Source: Sanderia malayensis (taxonomy: Eukaryota > Cnidaria > Scyphozoa > Semaeostomeae > Pelagiidae). Taken from it: DNA of 64,000 bases. The stretch covers positions 1 to 64,000 of the forward strand of contig RQOL01000674.1 in NCBI GenBank assembly GCA_013076295.1, in the 5' to 3' direction. Positions 32,308-45,170 of this stretch are shown here, one piece after another (position 1 is the stretch's first letter; each line of letters opens with the position of its first letter). The notes below the pieces were generated by a model. It was not told the DNA's origin and ran no database searches. It saw nothing but the letters and a program-made list of their open reading frames with translations. The position numbers were made by a program, and so were the translations under genes.

Positions 32308-35300
32308 AGTAATTATACTAATATTAGCTTTAGTATCAGTAGCATTAGTAATTATATGAATATTAGCAATATTATCAACTTGTTCCGTTGTTATTAAAAA
32401 AAGATCCAGAATAACCCTTTTTGCAGCAATTAAAGGAACATGCTCTTCTTTATGCAATAAGAACGCAGCGATCTATAAATTAAGACCATAAGAAAATAGG
32501 AACAAAGAAAGAATTTTACGCAGTTTGTGTAAATATCATAGGTTCTTATTCCTTTCTACATTGCTCTTGATTTTATGTAAATGAACCTGTAATGATTTTT
32601 ACGTATGGTAAATTTTGTAATACATGATTAAATCACTTACCTCATATGGAAAAACATAGATGTTTAGAAAGATCTTGTCGTCTATGTCTACTTTTCGGAG
32701 ACCTTGCAAAACATGACTTATGACGGAAGTCTGCTCTATTAATGTGTTGTTCTAGTTTAATGACAGATTCAGAAAAATTAATAATTGACTGAATAATGAA
32801 TAATGAATAATTGCAATGATGCATAAATATGCTATGTTATAGAGTATATACTCATTAACAAGGTATTGAATGAAACACTTGCATTTCCAGATGCAGATTG
32901 TTCAGGTCTTTCAAACAACTTGAAAAACCAGCGACAACGAAATTTAGCTTTGCGAAGATCTTCTGTCTTCTCCTGCCAATACATATTCATATGCCAAGAG
33001 AAGACGGCTTTTTTCAAAATGCCACGTAAGTACTTCTAAAAGAAAATTGTGTCACCTGATAATGCAGGGCCACAAGGCACGAAATGTGGCTTAGTGAAGT
33101 GACACAAATTAGCCGTGCTCACCTGAATAGCCGGTTTGTGTCCTTGGATAAGGTTTTGCAAGGTTGAAAAACCATACTTCTGATTTCTTTTAAAGCAAAA
33201 TCCAAAGATATCATTGTATTAAATGGTAATTAAAATAGTAAATACACCAATTCAAGTTTTTAATTTTCCATTATTGATACATTAGTTTCCTTTATTGTTC
33301 ACAGTTGAGCATGCTGACCATAACAGTGTTATGCCAGTAGATAACTGTGGGTAATCTTATTAGACTTTATTATTATTATTATTATTATTATTATACTGCA
33401 ATGTATACTTACATTCACTAAGATAAATTTAGCCTTGGTTCCACAATAAAAAATAAGTACCCGAAAAGGTGCTCCCTTTTAAAATTGCAGCAACATGACC
33501 AAGACTGTTTAGTGTCGTCCAAATCAACCCCAGTACAAAGTAAATGGTATGGTCATATACAATGGCAACATTGCACCTTCTCTTGCCCAGGACTGACGTC
33601 TACACTCGTCAGCACCAAGGGCACCAGCTGCGCACATGACATCATATTTTCCAGAGAGTGGTTGTCCACAAATAAGTGGCCAGAGATGGCTCCTTTCTGG
33701 AGAATTCGGATCCGATGTCCAAAGCAAATGAACTTCATTGATGGAATACCTATGCTCCACTGTTCTTACTGTAGATGGACTAACAAAAGTGCAATTTATT
33801 GTCACTCCGAGGGCTTCAGACAAAAGTACCAAGTGAAGAATAGCTAAAAGGTTGAAAATACTACAATTTTAAGTCTGTAAAGAGGGCAAATATCACTCTG
33901 AAAAAAAGGAAATCAGAATAGAAATGTTATGTCTTGAATGTAGAGTGCAGCGTACTTGCCAAGATACGAACCTGGACCTATTCCCGTAGAATGAGAAAGG
34001 TGCAAACATTTACACCACAAGTACATTATTGGCTGCCTCCAGATTAGCAAAAAAGTAATGTAAAAGGAAGATTGAGAATTCTATTGCAAACACTTGTATA
34101 ACAAAAAAGGTCAAAAGTTACAGAAACTGAAACAATTGAAGAGCAAAGGAAGTCAGGAGACGGTATTAATCATTCTACTTACATGTTGCTCAGTCATTGA
34201 TTATTGTACGAGCTATTTCATCTGTCAAATTTTCGTCACATAATTCTGCGACTCCTAGCAATCCGAGAAGGATCTCCTCATTCGATTCAAGCTTTCTTAA
34301 CTATAAAAAATATTAAGCATCACATTAAAAATTATACTGCATAATAATAATACTGCATTTCAGTGGAAAGTGGCAAACATAACCAAAATATGAAAACAGC
34401 ATACTGATAACATTCCTACCTTTGAAGTAACTGATCTGAGCCTTTGTAAACCGTATTTGCCACAGCAGAGTCGGATACATGGCCAAAACACAGATGATCC
34501 ATATTGTGCTATGGATACTGCATGAAATAGGCTATTCCCACCACGATTCACATTGATTGGTACATATCCTTTCATGGCATCCGGAATCTGGTGCTGAAAC
34601 CTACAAATGGGTCATGACTATATTTGGATATTTGTTAAGCAATATGACTGACATTCTGAAATTGTAGCTGGTTCTCATATCGCAAACCATGTCAGCGACC
34701 TTGCTGATGAGAGCCAACGAGTGTTCCCATATATCTATCGCAATACACCAACAAGACGCTTTTGGACCCGTTCGCGGGAATTCGTGCAAGTCTGCATTGT
34801 TTTTGTCAAAAAGAAGAGATGTTGTTATATGTCAGCACCCTTAAACTATGATTGGCGATGGTCGGCGACTGTCTACGGTATATGAGAATCAGGCTTATGT
34901 GTGCCATTGAGCACCAAAAAAGTAAAGTAGCTTCTAAGTAAATGACCATTTGTCAATTTCAACATCTGCTGCAGGTAAATGCTTCAATGGCATAGAAATT
35001 GGCAAAACGTCTATCAATGCTTCTAGAATGCCGCTGTTCACAATAGGTGGCACGATATCCAAAAACAGTTTTGCTTCTTCTGGATTCCATTTAAAATCCT
35101 ATTTAGAAACGAAAAATCTCATTGCAATAAATGCATATAATTAATCCAATTGCAATGCGACATGCATCAAATAATAAAGTATGTAATGAACAATGAATTC
35201 CCATGTAGTCACCAAACAGGCTGTGACAATAGGTTTGACTAGAACCCTCTTATTTCAATATGGACAATTTGAAGAAGAAAAAATAAAGATAAAAAACACA

Positions 35301-35905
35301 TTACTTAATGCGCTGGACTATCGTATATGTTCGAAGGCCATGATGATAATGATACTCGATAATAATCATAGGGAAAATAAAAAGCATTGATAAATAACTG
35401 TACTTCAACATACCTTGCACATAGAAGTAATGTCTGTAACAACAGATTTTTCATGTTGCTCACTATCATCAGCATCTCTACTTGAGCTTGGGAGTGCACC
35501 AGCACCAACTCTTTTAACATTACGACATTCAGCACTCTGTTCACATTCTCTACCATCTGTGCGGCTTTCTCCATGTATATCTTCTGACCTTTCCTCAACT
35601 ACACACTCCTCCCTTTCTATATCCAAATTACATCTTTCCTCAACTACCTCAGCTAAAACTTCACTGCCTTCCCTATTTATGTGATGGCTAGCTTCCTGTA
35701 CATCCATCACACCTACTTCCATTGCATCCACAATATCATCATCAGCATCACCATTTTCATTTTCAGACATTGATGCATCTCCCTGTGAAATGAAATCCCG
35801 ACATGCAAGAAGCAGTGTCTGCATCGGATGCTGATAATCTGGTAGCACCAAAATTTGGCGAACCAAAACTTTGCAATGGCCACCAACAGGGTCTATTCTC
35901 CGCAT
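32308..35905 (-). pseudogene. Multi-exon gene with an OTU/vertnin-like fold, right copy
   Basis: Mirror of the left copy with the same exon layout on the minus strand. The acidic exon is 35905-35405 and the GNSLFHAVS exon is about 34591-34421. Ser is again at the expected nucleophile position. Small differences near 33535 alter the reading after the LW block, and a few substitutions fall in the acidic exon. No additional intact domain is visible. Confidence 0.45.
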
Positions 35906-35943
35906 TCCACCTACGTTTAGTATTGCGCAAATCAGCTAAATCT

Positions 35944-36648
35944 TTTGCCTTCTCTCTGTAACGCGCTATAACGAACTCTGTAGGGACCGAGAAAATAGTT
36001 CGCAATAGCGGGAGTTCATTGTACAGAAAGGAATTTTTTTATGAAGAATTCCAAACACAAATAAGCTAGAATTTCTATTGGACCCTCCCTCAAGTATTCA
36101 CGCTTAAGTGACACACTATATTGTTCCAAAAAAATACAGTTTACAGGATGACAACAGTTAAATGGATTGATTGATAGATTGCAACAGGAAAAACGCTGAA
36201 ATATGTCTAACAATGAAATATCACAAAGCAAAGTCTATATTACCAATTGATGTCAATTTTTTCATTACTATTTCTATTTTATCTAGTTTTATTTCTTTCG
36301 GTTCTGTTAAACAAAAAAATCAGTGATATGTTTTTGTTCCTTTTTGTTTCTCATTGCTACGTCTCATTGCTACGCTGTATGTTATATAATTTCGCAAGGG
36401 AATTGATCTTCTTCGCATTTCAGTCCCTATTTCCGCACAAAAAAGTTTCGATGTTTGAAGCACATCCAGAGCTTGAAAAACGTCACCCTTCGCGATAGGT
36501 TTCCTAAAAAATTTGTTATATCCCGGGTTCGTTATGCAGGGAGTATTTACAGTAGGATTTACTTCCCAGAATCCAAGTGACCGGAGTTTTAGCTCGTAAT
36601 AGCGGGAAATTCGCTATACGCGGGGTCCGTTATAGCAGGACTCCACTG
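35944..36648. mobile_element. Tigger/pogo-like remnant, right copy
   Basis: Mirror of 19716-20420. The terminus here reads CAGTGGAGTCCTGCTATAACGG, closer to the Tigger-type consensus than the left copy (GTGGTGTCC). Confidence 0.45.
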
Positions 36649-36661
36649 TAGTATATATATA

Positions 36662-36711
36662 TTTATTGCCTGATGATCGAGAAATCGTGAAACTAGTGGT
36701 TGCAATACAGT
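36662..36711 (+). ncRNA. Second hammerhead ribozyme, right copy
   Basis: Helix I TATTGC (36664-36669), CTGATGA (36670-36676), helix II with GAAA loop (36677-36688), GAA (36689-36691), AC-TAGTG-GT, cleavage base T at 36701, then GCAATA (36702-36707). All pairings are intact and identical to the left copy. Confidence 0.85.
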
Positions 36712-36846
36712 GTTCTTATCTTCTGTGCTTTACTGTCAATATATATATATGCATATATATCTATAGATTCGTGTTGTCTATGCTGGTACCACAGTGCTCG
36801 ATGTACAGAAGTACAGAGTGATAATAGAGCAGAAACAAGAAAGTAG

Positions 36847-36901
36847 ACTTAGTTCTCTGTAACTCAAAGTTTCATGCTTACGCAATCATCAGACAGACTA
36901 T
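36847..36901 (-). ncRNA. First hammerhead ribozyme, right copy
   Basis: Mirror of 19463-19517 with all core bases retained. The single change is at the cleavage site, GTT instead of GTC. Both satisfy the NUH rule, though GUC usually cleaves better than GUU. Confidence 0.83.
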
Positions 36902-36993
36902 CCTAATGAAGTGAATCCCGATTTAAAGCTATATTTATGTACAAGAGGTGCGATAAAATTAAACAAAGGAAATAATTATTACATCAAGACTAG

Positions 36994-37320
36994 TTAGTTT
37001 GTTAGCGTTCTATTGTTCATGAGATAGAACTTGTTCTCGTGTCGGCATTTAGAAATTAATTCGGAACGTTTGTTTAAAAGTGAGTCATTGTCTGCGTTAA
37101 TAATGTAAAGTTTTTCTGTCAGGCAGAGGTCGCACCTTTTTGAGATGTTGTTGTAGGCTCGTGCTGAGGTGACAATTGTCCATTGTATGTCGTAGTCTTT
37201 GTTCTTGTCTTTGAGGTCCCAGATGTATTTCGATAGTTCGGTACTGTTGGCGTATTTACGGTTTCGGAATGATTGTTTGTACTGTGTGTATCGTTTCTTA
37301 AATGTTCCTTCCTTATGCAT
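36994..37320 (-). pseudogene. Penelope-like GIY-YIG endonuclease fragment, right copy
   Basis: Same 108-codon open frame as 19044-19370 with no visible amino-acid change, followed on the far side (37331-37399) by the inverted repeat of hammerhead halves. Confidence 0.72.
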
Positions 37321-37330
37321 ATATATAGAA

Positions 37331-37399
37331 GTAGACTTAGTTCTGTGTTACTCGGAGTTTCATGCTTTCAAACTCCGAGTAACAGAAAACTAAGTCTAC
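37331..37399. repeat. Inverted repeat of hammerhead 3' halves, right copy
   Basis: Mirror of 18965-19033 with arms of about 30 bp and a 9-nt loop. A nearby difference is a short change at 37321-37330 (atatatagaagt versus acttttatatat). Confidence 0.7.
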
Positions 37400-37584
37400 T
37401 TTCCTGCTACTTTCCTAGCATGTGTATACTTTTGTGAATGATATTGCATGAAGGATGAACTTTTAATTCTAGCAATCTGAATTCAATTTGTCAATTCAGC
37501 CTCATTGCGATGATTGGTTAAGATTACAAATAACACCTCTATTCCATGAAGCTATTTGCAATCTTTATCATTAGTAAACATTAC

Positions 37585-38349
37585 CTTTATATTGTAGCTG
37601 TGTACTTAGGTTGTCTTCTGCTGACCCATGGAAGAAACTTCTCGTTCGGCATCACTCTTCTGAACTCTCTCACAAGGTACTTCAACAAATGCTTGCAGAT
37701 TGCATCATTCTCACAAAATGATTTGAAATATTTGGAACCTGCAGGTGAAAGTCCTCGTCAGATGTAACATTACATGCAAAATGGACAATAAAAATAGTTT
37801 GAAACATAAAAAATAACCTGCATATCTAACAAACGGCATCCCATCCTTTGTTTCATCCAAAATTAATGCTACTACTGGAAGCCTTGTCCTTTGGAACCAG
37901 TTTTCAAGCTAGAAATAGCAACCAGTTATTTTGGTGTTGTGCAATAAATTTCAGGCACCCACATTGCAATTTCATCTGTCATAACAAATAAAATAAATTA
38001 CACTGGCTCACGTGTTTGCCTAACTGTTGTGTATTCCTCTTGTCAAACTCGTTTCTCCTTCCAATACTGGAGATATACTGACATTGCTTTCCACCACGCA
38101 CTGTCTTCTTGGAACCAACATTATTAAAAAGTAGCACATAATATCAGACTGGTTTGGCTTCCAATTAAAATTATGTTTTGATGACCCTCCTCTCTTCACA
38201 CACAAATTATTATCCAGATAATGTGCACAATTCGCAGATATTTCGAATCTAACAGCCCTGACTATTATGAATGACAAAAAGATACTTACTAATTGAGACA
38301 TTTCAGCAACTGACGATATTTCCTGTTCACTAAATCGATAAATTATCAA
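37585..38349 (-). pseudogene. Unrecognised multi-exon gene fragment, right copy
   Basis: Mirror of 18009-18776 with the same peptide blocks. A one- or two-base difference near 37620-37625 alters the last exon's reading relative to the left arm. Confidence 0.33.
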
Positions 38350-38657
38350 AGCACGTTATAAAAGTTAATCACATAAACTTTGAAGTTGGCAAGCGAGATA
38401 TAGATAAATTAAATGGTCTTACCACGCATGCGCAAATTCCCCCTATTTAAAAACAACATTCCTTTGTTGAATCTTAAATTCTGCGATGTTTCTTAACTCT
38501 TGGAGCATTAATTTATTAATGGGTAACAAATTGTTCTGGTGGCTAAAACTATTTATATGATCTCCCTTGTGAATCACACATGCAAAACTATTCACATGTG
38601 TGATTGGTATACAGATGCTATTTTGGTCAGGCAATTTAATTATATTTATAATCATAA

Positions 38658-40281
38658 TTTATATTTATAATTACCACACTCTTCAAGCCCATACTCTTCG
38701 GGAAGTTATATATGTGATCAGGAATGCCATTTCGGAGCACAGTGTCTTTCTGTGACCGAATTCTGTGACAATTCCAACAACTTCTCTAAAATGTCCAATT
38801 CCTTCTGGAGGAGTGGAATCGTATGTAAGCCAATATCATTCTAATTGAGTAAAAGAAATAATGTTAATCGGGAATATTTAATGAAAACTGTAAATGGAAA
38901 CCTTGGCATTCATGAGATATTTAAAATTTTAAGTTTTCAAGTGATGAAATAATAAGATGTACTCATTCTCCCCAGTAAACAGAATACATTGTCATGCAGG
39001 TATAATTCAAACAACCCAAATAGTTTCCATCAAAAGCCCCTTTTCTGGTTATGCTGTGAGTTTAAATTCCTAAATTTCTCATAATTCATGGCCCTGCACA
39101 CTGTTCTCTGATAAAATATGTTTCTCCTGTTGTATTTCAGCCAAAATGTAGAGTTATGTCCTTAAAAATTTGTTCTGGTATATATAATATACAAATAGAA
39201 AACTTAGTATAAGTGGAATGACATGTAATCAGCCCAATACCTGTGAGTATCATTAGCAGGATCGTACTCCCGATTTTCTTTGAGCCATCTTATCTGCTCC
39301 TTGAAATACTTTTCAAGCCTCTCGTGGAGTTCTCTCCACCATCTTTCAATCTTCATATAGAGATTAAAAAGATTGTATACCTATACCATACAAAACATAC
39401 ACCAGAAACTTTCAATCATACACCAGCAGCTATCAATTGAATGCAGCAAAATCGCCAAAATAAATATAATAACTTCGGATACAAATATCTTCACTAAATG
39501 TTTACTTTAACTATATTTACCTGGTTAGATGTAGAAGGGCCATAGATAACAGACTCATTTGGGTCAATGTTACTTCCCAGTTTATCATGAAGAAAAGCAT
39601 GCATTGTTGCCATCGTTCCCGTCTCAGTACCATGATCAAATCAAATAAATGATGGCATGACTTTTGTTTCAAACAAGTAGTCCAAGTACCATTTCCCAAC
39701 AATTTGCAGATCTGAATTAGTAACCCAGACACGTAACCATAACAACTTTCACCTGGTAGTGTCAAGGCAACCATGAATGGCAAGAGGAAATGTGGAATTC
39801 TGGTATCCCATCATTTTATCATCCCCGTCCAGTGAGTGTACCCAGTTTGGCCCTTTTGATGTAAATTTCCCTTTCGGTCTTATTTTTTTGCCTGGTGCTC
39901 GACTTTCTAAACCCTCTGGATCTAAATCATACATTGCAGCATGAACAACATCCCTTGGGACTAAGAGCCCTTGCTTCTAACAAAATTTTTGTGCATTGCT
40001 CTGTAGCCGAGAAGTTGGCCAGGCCATTCAAGTTCCTTTCTCGCCGCATCTTTCAGATCTTCGACAGAAATATTTTCGGGTCCTGCAGTGTAATAAATAT
40101 TAAAATACCGCATTCGTTGGTCAATTGATCTTATACTCCACGAATACTGTGGGTAATCACGGCACAAAAAGCTTAACATTTCTTTCCTTTTCATCCCTTG
40201 TTTAACAAATGTCTCAATCTTTGCTCTGAGATCATTGTCATTTTTCCATTCAGCATTTCTAAAATATTGTCTCTGCGCCAT
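38658..40281 (-). pseudogene. rve-type integrase/transposase with introns, right copy
   Basis: Mirror of 16066-17690, with start at 40281 on the minus strand. The three catalytic blocks (SLDGDDK, DHGTETG, IERWW) are all readable. It shares the TGA just before FDHGTETG and has lost one C after GYRAMH (near 39992), which shifts the frame to an early stop that the left copy does not have. Confidence 0.76.
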
Positions 40282-40607
40282 TTTGACAAAAATTATTTTT
40301 TTAAAATCTAAGCTGGAAATGACGAGAAACGCGCACAAGGCATTATGGTATACTCTGGCAGCGATAGGGCAGAGGAAATTTGATTTCATTTTCAGCTTGA
40401 AATGAGTTTTATTTCGTTTTGAATTCTTTTTTGTAATTCATTTGTTTTCATTTCATATTTTCATTTTACTTTAATTTGATTTTTCTTTCAAAAGCATTTT
40501 GTTTCAAAATAAAATCAATTTGTTTTAAAATTAATTTTGTGATACAATTTATTTTGCAATTTTTTTACATTTAATAAAAAAATTGAATGGCAGTGATAGG
40601 CCACCAT

Positions 40608-41319
40608 AAATCAGTGCTTTGGCTCATTGTTTGCTAAAAGTTGTTGAATCAGGCTTAAAACCAACAAATTCTGCTGCTGATGTTGTTGTATTACTTGCTG
40701 TGTTTGATCAAATTGTTTGTTCATCTGACTCTCCAGCACTTGATGTCATTGTTTTTGTGGTTCCATCTCTTTTTCCTTAATGGCCATTTCATCCTTTTTA
40801 ATCAGATCTTCTTGAGCTGCCCTTTCTCTAAGATATTTCATTGTTTATGTGCTTTTTAACTTTTTGGATGTTTTTCATTGGACTTTGCTTCCTTGCTTTT
40901 TGTCCTTTTACGGGTTTCTCCAAAGGTTTCCAAAGAGGTGTGCCTCATCTCCTCTGCCTGAAGGACTTCTTGCTCTTTTTTTTTTTTTCTTCAGTAGCCT
41001 CATGAAACATTTTTGCAGCCTCTTCAATGATACCACGCATTGCATCATTGATTTCATCTTGTTCTGGGCTTGTCCTGATGCTCTCCGGTCTTCATTATCC
41101 AGTTTTTTGAAAAGCTTTTCAAGCACCTTGTAGCGCTCCCTAACTGTTCTTGAATGAAATGCTTTAAACTTTGGCTGCTTCAATCCTGTTAAACTTTCAG
41201 CAGTCTGACTCCAAACCATGCCTCTTTCAGGAGAACCATGTCTATGCTGCCATGGCATAAACAGCAAAATTTCTCTAACTAGTGCAGAATTGTGCTCTTT
41301 AAGCCACTGTATTGGTTTC
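40608..41319 (-). pseudogene. SANT/Myb-like coiled-coil protein, right copy
   Basis: Mirror of 15026-15737 with the same SANT-like region and the same frameshift after ASG. The A-rich tract near 40977-40990 differs in length and composition from the left copy, so the downstream reading frame differs. Confidence 0.58.
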
Positions 41320-41975
41320 CTGAAAAGAAACGAGTTTTATATTAATATTTTTAAAATATAATTTTGAAAGTAAAAGCACTTTGATTCAAGCAAGAAATGG
41401 GCAGTCAAAACCCATTATAATTAAATAAATATTTTAAGGCTAGTCTATTCTTGTTTGCTTCATTCTAGGGGGGGGGAGATAAACCAGCCTAATATGGGGA
41501 TATGCGTATGTATCTGACCTTGATACGAATTACAATTACAAAATAATTTGCTAGGTCTGAGCTACGTACGGCTAACCAGGCTCATATATAGGCCTTAAGG
41601 TAGGCCTGGGCCTAGATCTCATCACATCCCTCTTATCTTGGTTCAGGCCTGGCCATCATCACGATACTGGGCACAATGCAAAGAACAAACAAACTAGAAA
41701 AAACAGAAAGAACGCAAAAAGAAACTCAGGCTTTAGACTTTTCACTAGGTGTTGTTGCCCTAGACTTGGAGTGCTGTTTCAGCACTTCTTCGATCATCCA
41801 TTTTTAACAGAAAGCTTTCAGAAAGTTTGAAAGAAGACGTTCTTGGGACGACTTGAGAAGTCAAAGAATGAACTCGATTTCCTTGCTGTGAAACGTCGTC
41901 TGATGCGGAGGATTTCACTCGTGCTTGCGCAGTCAAAAAATTCTCCATATCAGGTTGACGTCAGTGTTTTGAATA
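41320..41975. other. Non-coding interval, right arm
   Basis: Mirror of 14368-15025. It has a G homopolymer near 41469-41476 and AGGCCT-type words near 41590-41660. No gene seen. Confidence 0.4.
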
Positions 41976-42290
41976 TCATTTCGTAAACTTCCTATTGACT
42001 GAATGAAGACAGCATCGTCTGTGGAGAGGATAGCCGTTGACATTGATTTGAGTGTCAGCAACTTGCTCTTTTGGAAAATCCTTTTTGCATCCCTTGTTTT
42101 CCATGGACACACATCGAGGATTTAAAACTCCACATGGCCCACGTGTCATGTGCTTTAGGACCAACTTGTGGTATTTTGCATTCTGTGGGTATGGATTCTC
42201 TGCTGCTATCAGTTGTTCCAACTGATAATGAATATGATAATTACCAATTTTATAATAGAAATGAAGTACAGAATAGTTGTACTGTGCATA

Positions 42291-44822
42291 CTGGGGTAAA
42301 ATGGGTAAATTTAAGGCATATTTCAGCTTCGACTAGGTATAATTTCACAAATATTGATATCACAAGCACAAAAAATTGCAGATATAGCATTTGAAGCATT
42401 GTTAACAAGAAATTAAGCATGGGTATTTAAAATTTTTACTTGAGATGCCATTTTCTGGTATGCATTTTTGCTTCCAGCCTTGACAGCCTTGTACATTAGA
42501 TGACTACCATGACCATCCATCAATCATTGGGTAGCTACATTTACGAAGAGAAAATAAGTGCTCAGATGAATAAAAACACTTTTTTTAAACTTCTAGTTCT
42601 TCTGAAATATAGCTTAGATAAAATCTCACATTTTGTAAACCTAAGTAAAGTATTTCTCATATCATATCAAGCAAGATGTACATAGGAAATTGTCATCGAT
42701 GTTGAAATCATTGGGCAAGCACTCCACGCATGTCCATTTTTCACATGTATCGCAAGAAACCCAGTGTGGTCTAAACTTCATAGATTCTTGGCCATACAGC
42801 TTGCCACATACCAAACAAGGAACAGAATCTTCATCTTTTGACTCAACTGAGTCACTCAGATCATCTGAGTCGGAACTGCTGCTATCGTCAAAAACCAGTG
42901 CTCTTCTATTATTCTTTGATTTTTGTTGCCTCGAATTTTCCCTTCTCTTCTTTGGTGCCTGAGATTTAGACGATGCAGCTATGACAAAGCTTTTCTTTGA
43001 TTTACCTTTTAATGCTTTCTTTGCATTTCTCTGAATCTCTTCTTGCCTTAATCGCTCAATCACATCCTCAGCCATCTGGACTTCCCCAGCTTTGTCCTGT
43101 ACTCTTTTTCTTTTACGCTTGGAATTTGCCATTGCTGCTCTAGTCTCCTCTGTTGGAGGAGGCATCACAGCATTTATTATGGCTTGTAGCAGCATCTTTC
43201 TTGGTGAATTATCACTGGTTGAAATATCAGGATGCAGGCTTACTTGGGCAATCCTTGGGGTGAGCTTCATCAGGTCAATGGGATATAGTCCACTACCAGA
43301 GAATCCAGGAATGGCATTTTCAGGCTTCATTTTCATCAAAGCCGGTTTAACAAGGAGGGGAAAACAGCTTTGTCTGCTACTTGCATCCTGGTTTCCCTAA
43401 ACCACATCTTTAGGATATCTTTCCAAACAACTTTCAGAGGTCTGAAAAGGGAAACGTCACACGGTTGATGATGATTTCATTACCCTTGGCTGTTTTGACA
43501 GCCTTGTACGTTAGATGACTACCATGACCATCCATGAAAAGAATGCATGGTTTCTTAACACTTGCAGCCCAAGGAAAGTAATGCTTTAAGAACCACTCCT
43601 CGAAAACTTAATCTTCCATCCAGCCACTATTTATAACTGCATAACTTGTACCTGGGGGACCTCCTATCGTCCATGTCTGATAAAAATATTTTGCTTCGTA
43701 AACCACAAAAGGTGGGCAGAAGCGTCCTTTTGCTGAAATGCAGAATAAGACACTGTAACTTGTTTTCCCAGCATTTGGTGCACGCAAATGGGCATTTTTC
43801 TCTGCCTTTGGTATAAAGATTTTGTTTCGAACTGGGTTGGTTGCCAGACCAACCTCTTCACAGTTATGACGACGTTGGTCTGGCAAATCTGGGTCATCTG
43901 CTATCTAATTTTTGTCCAGAGTTTCCTTCACGAGATTGAAGAAGGACTCAACAGTTTTCACAGTCAAGCCTTCAGCCCTGCTTTTAGTTAAGATTTCGGG
44001 CTTTCTTGTTGTAAGTTGGTCACTCCACCGCTTTCTAAAAGAGAAAAGCCATTCTTCTCCTGGTGTGTTATCTGTAAAATGTGTTTGTTTTCCAATGCTG
44101 TCCAAGTAATTTTTAACAATTATTTTGATATCCTTGCTGTCACAAGGCCAGCCACTTCTCGCACATTGCTGCAAGCCAACAACAATCAGTTCTTCTTCAC
44201 GATTTGAAAGGACAGTACCTCCCACTTCCAAATCTTTCCTAGTTCGGATTTATGACCCTCCTCTTAATGTCTCATATGGGACTCCGTGCTCCTTTGCTGC
44301 TGTACTGACTGCTTTTCCCTCGTTTACTTCCTTAACAGCCTGTGTAACATCCTGATCATTGTATGTTTTCTGCTTTTTCTCTACATAGTTCCTTGGCATG
44401 TTGAGTTTTGGCCTAAAACAAAAATGGCGAAAATTAGGCCTTACTCATTTTACCCCGGAAAGTTCAATTGGCATTCACCTTGTTGATAGTTGTGAAACCA
44501 TAAGAAAACACATACTAAATTAAAATCTATGTTATGATATAAGTTTTAAAAAGAAATAATCTTCTTACCTGGTTCTATTTTTCTCTGAGGAGAAAATAAA
44601 ATAAATTTCACAAATTGATTTTCTGACGATGATGGTCCTCTAAAAAATTTGTCACGGCAACGCTCTGTGCATCACTAACAATCAAAGACAGATGTTGCTA
44701 CGTGGGATCCAGGCCTCTCAGAAGAAATAGCATAAATTAAAGATGAAAGGGAGGCAACAAGCAGTAATTTATGCAAAATTGTGAAATTACCCTTTTTACC
44801 CGGGATAACCATTTTACCACAG
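42291..44822 (-). mobile_element. pogo-type DNA transposon nested in the Helitron, right copy
   Basis: Terminal inverted repeats CTGGGGTAAAATGG (42291) and the complement of CTGTGGTAAAATGG (ending 44822), with TA duplications outside. It is 2532 bp, about 37 bp shorter than the left copy, mostly from the 35-bp loss in the transposase near 43463. Confidence 0.88.
42662..44396 (-). pseudogene. pogo/Tigger-like transposase with PHD-like finger, right copy
   Basis: Mirror of 11907-13681. The N-terminal half is better kept: 44231-43905 is an open frame through the CENP-B-like HTH (FSFRKRWSDQLTTRKPEIL). The DDE core lost 35 bp, removing the PPPNTSHALQ block, and one base is missing near 43337. The stop after SGWMED is shared with the left arm. 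Confidence 0.84.
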
Positions 44823-45134
44823 TAGACCCTATAAATTCAACAATGGGAGATAAAATTATTGGTACATGTCAAAAATAGCTGTTGTGGTGTTCTCGATTTA
44901 TCAGCTTGTGAAAGAAACAGGATCATGTGTGCATGTGGTAGTCCTCTCTTCTGAAATTCCATGACATACACAAATGCTGTGACACGACCAAGAATGTGCT
45001 TGTGAAGAATGTCTTCAAATAGTTCTTTGAGTTTGAGGTGAAATACTCTTGTGACAATGTCTGGTCGATCATTGGCCGTCTCAATGGATAAATGTTTTCT
45101 TCTATCTCATTCCATTTAGGAATGGCAGTCATTG

Positions 45135-45170
45135 TCAGGAAGATGTCTGGCTTGCCAGACATCTTCCTGA
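45135..45170. repeat. Perfect 17-bp hairpin present only in the right arm
   Basis: Arms 45135-45151 and 45154-45170 are perfect complements around a 2-nt loop. In the left arm the equivalent place (11163-11178) reads TGCCATTGCGTG and the hairpin is gone, together with the Helitron KPDIFL motif. Confidence 0.9.
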
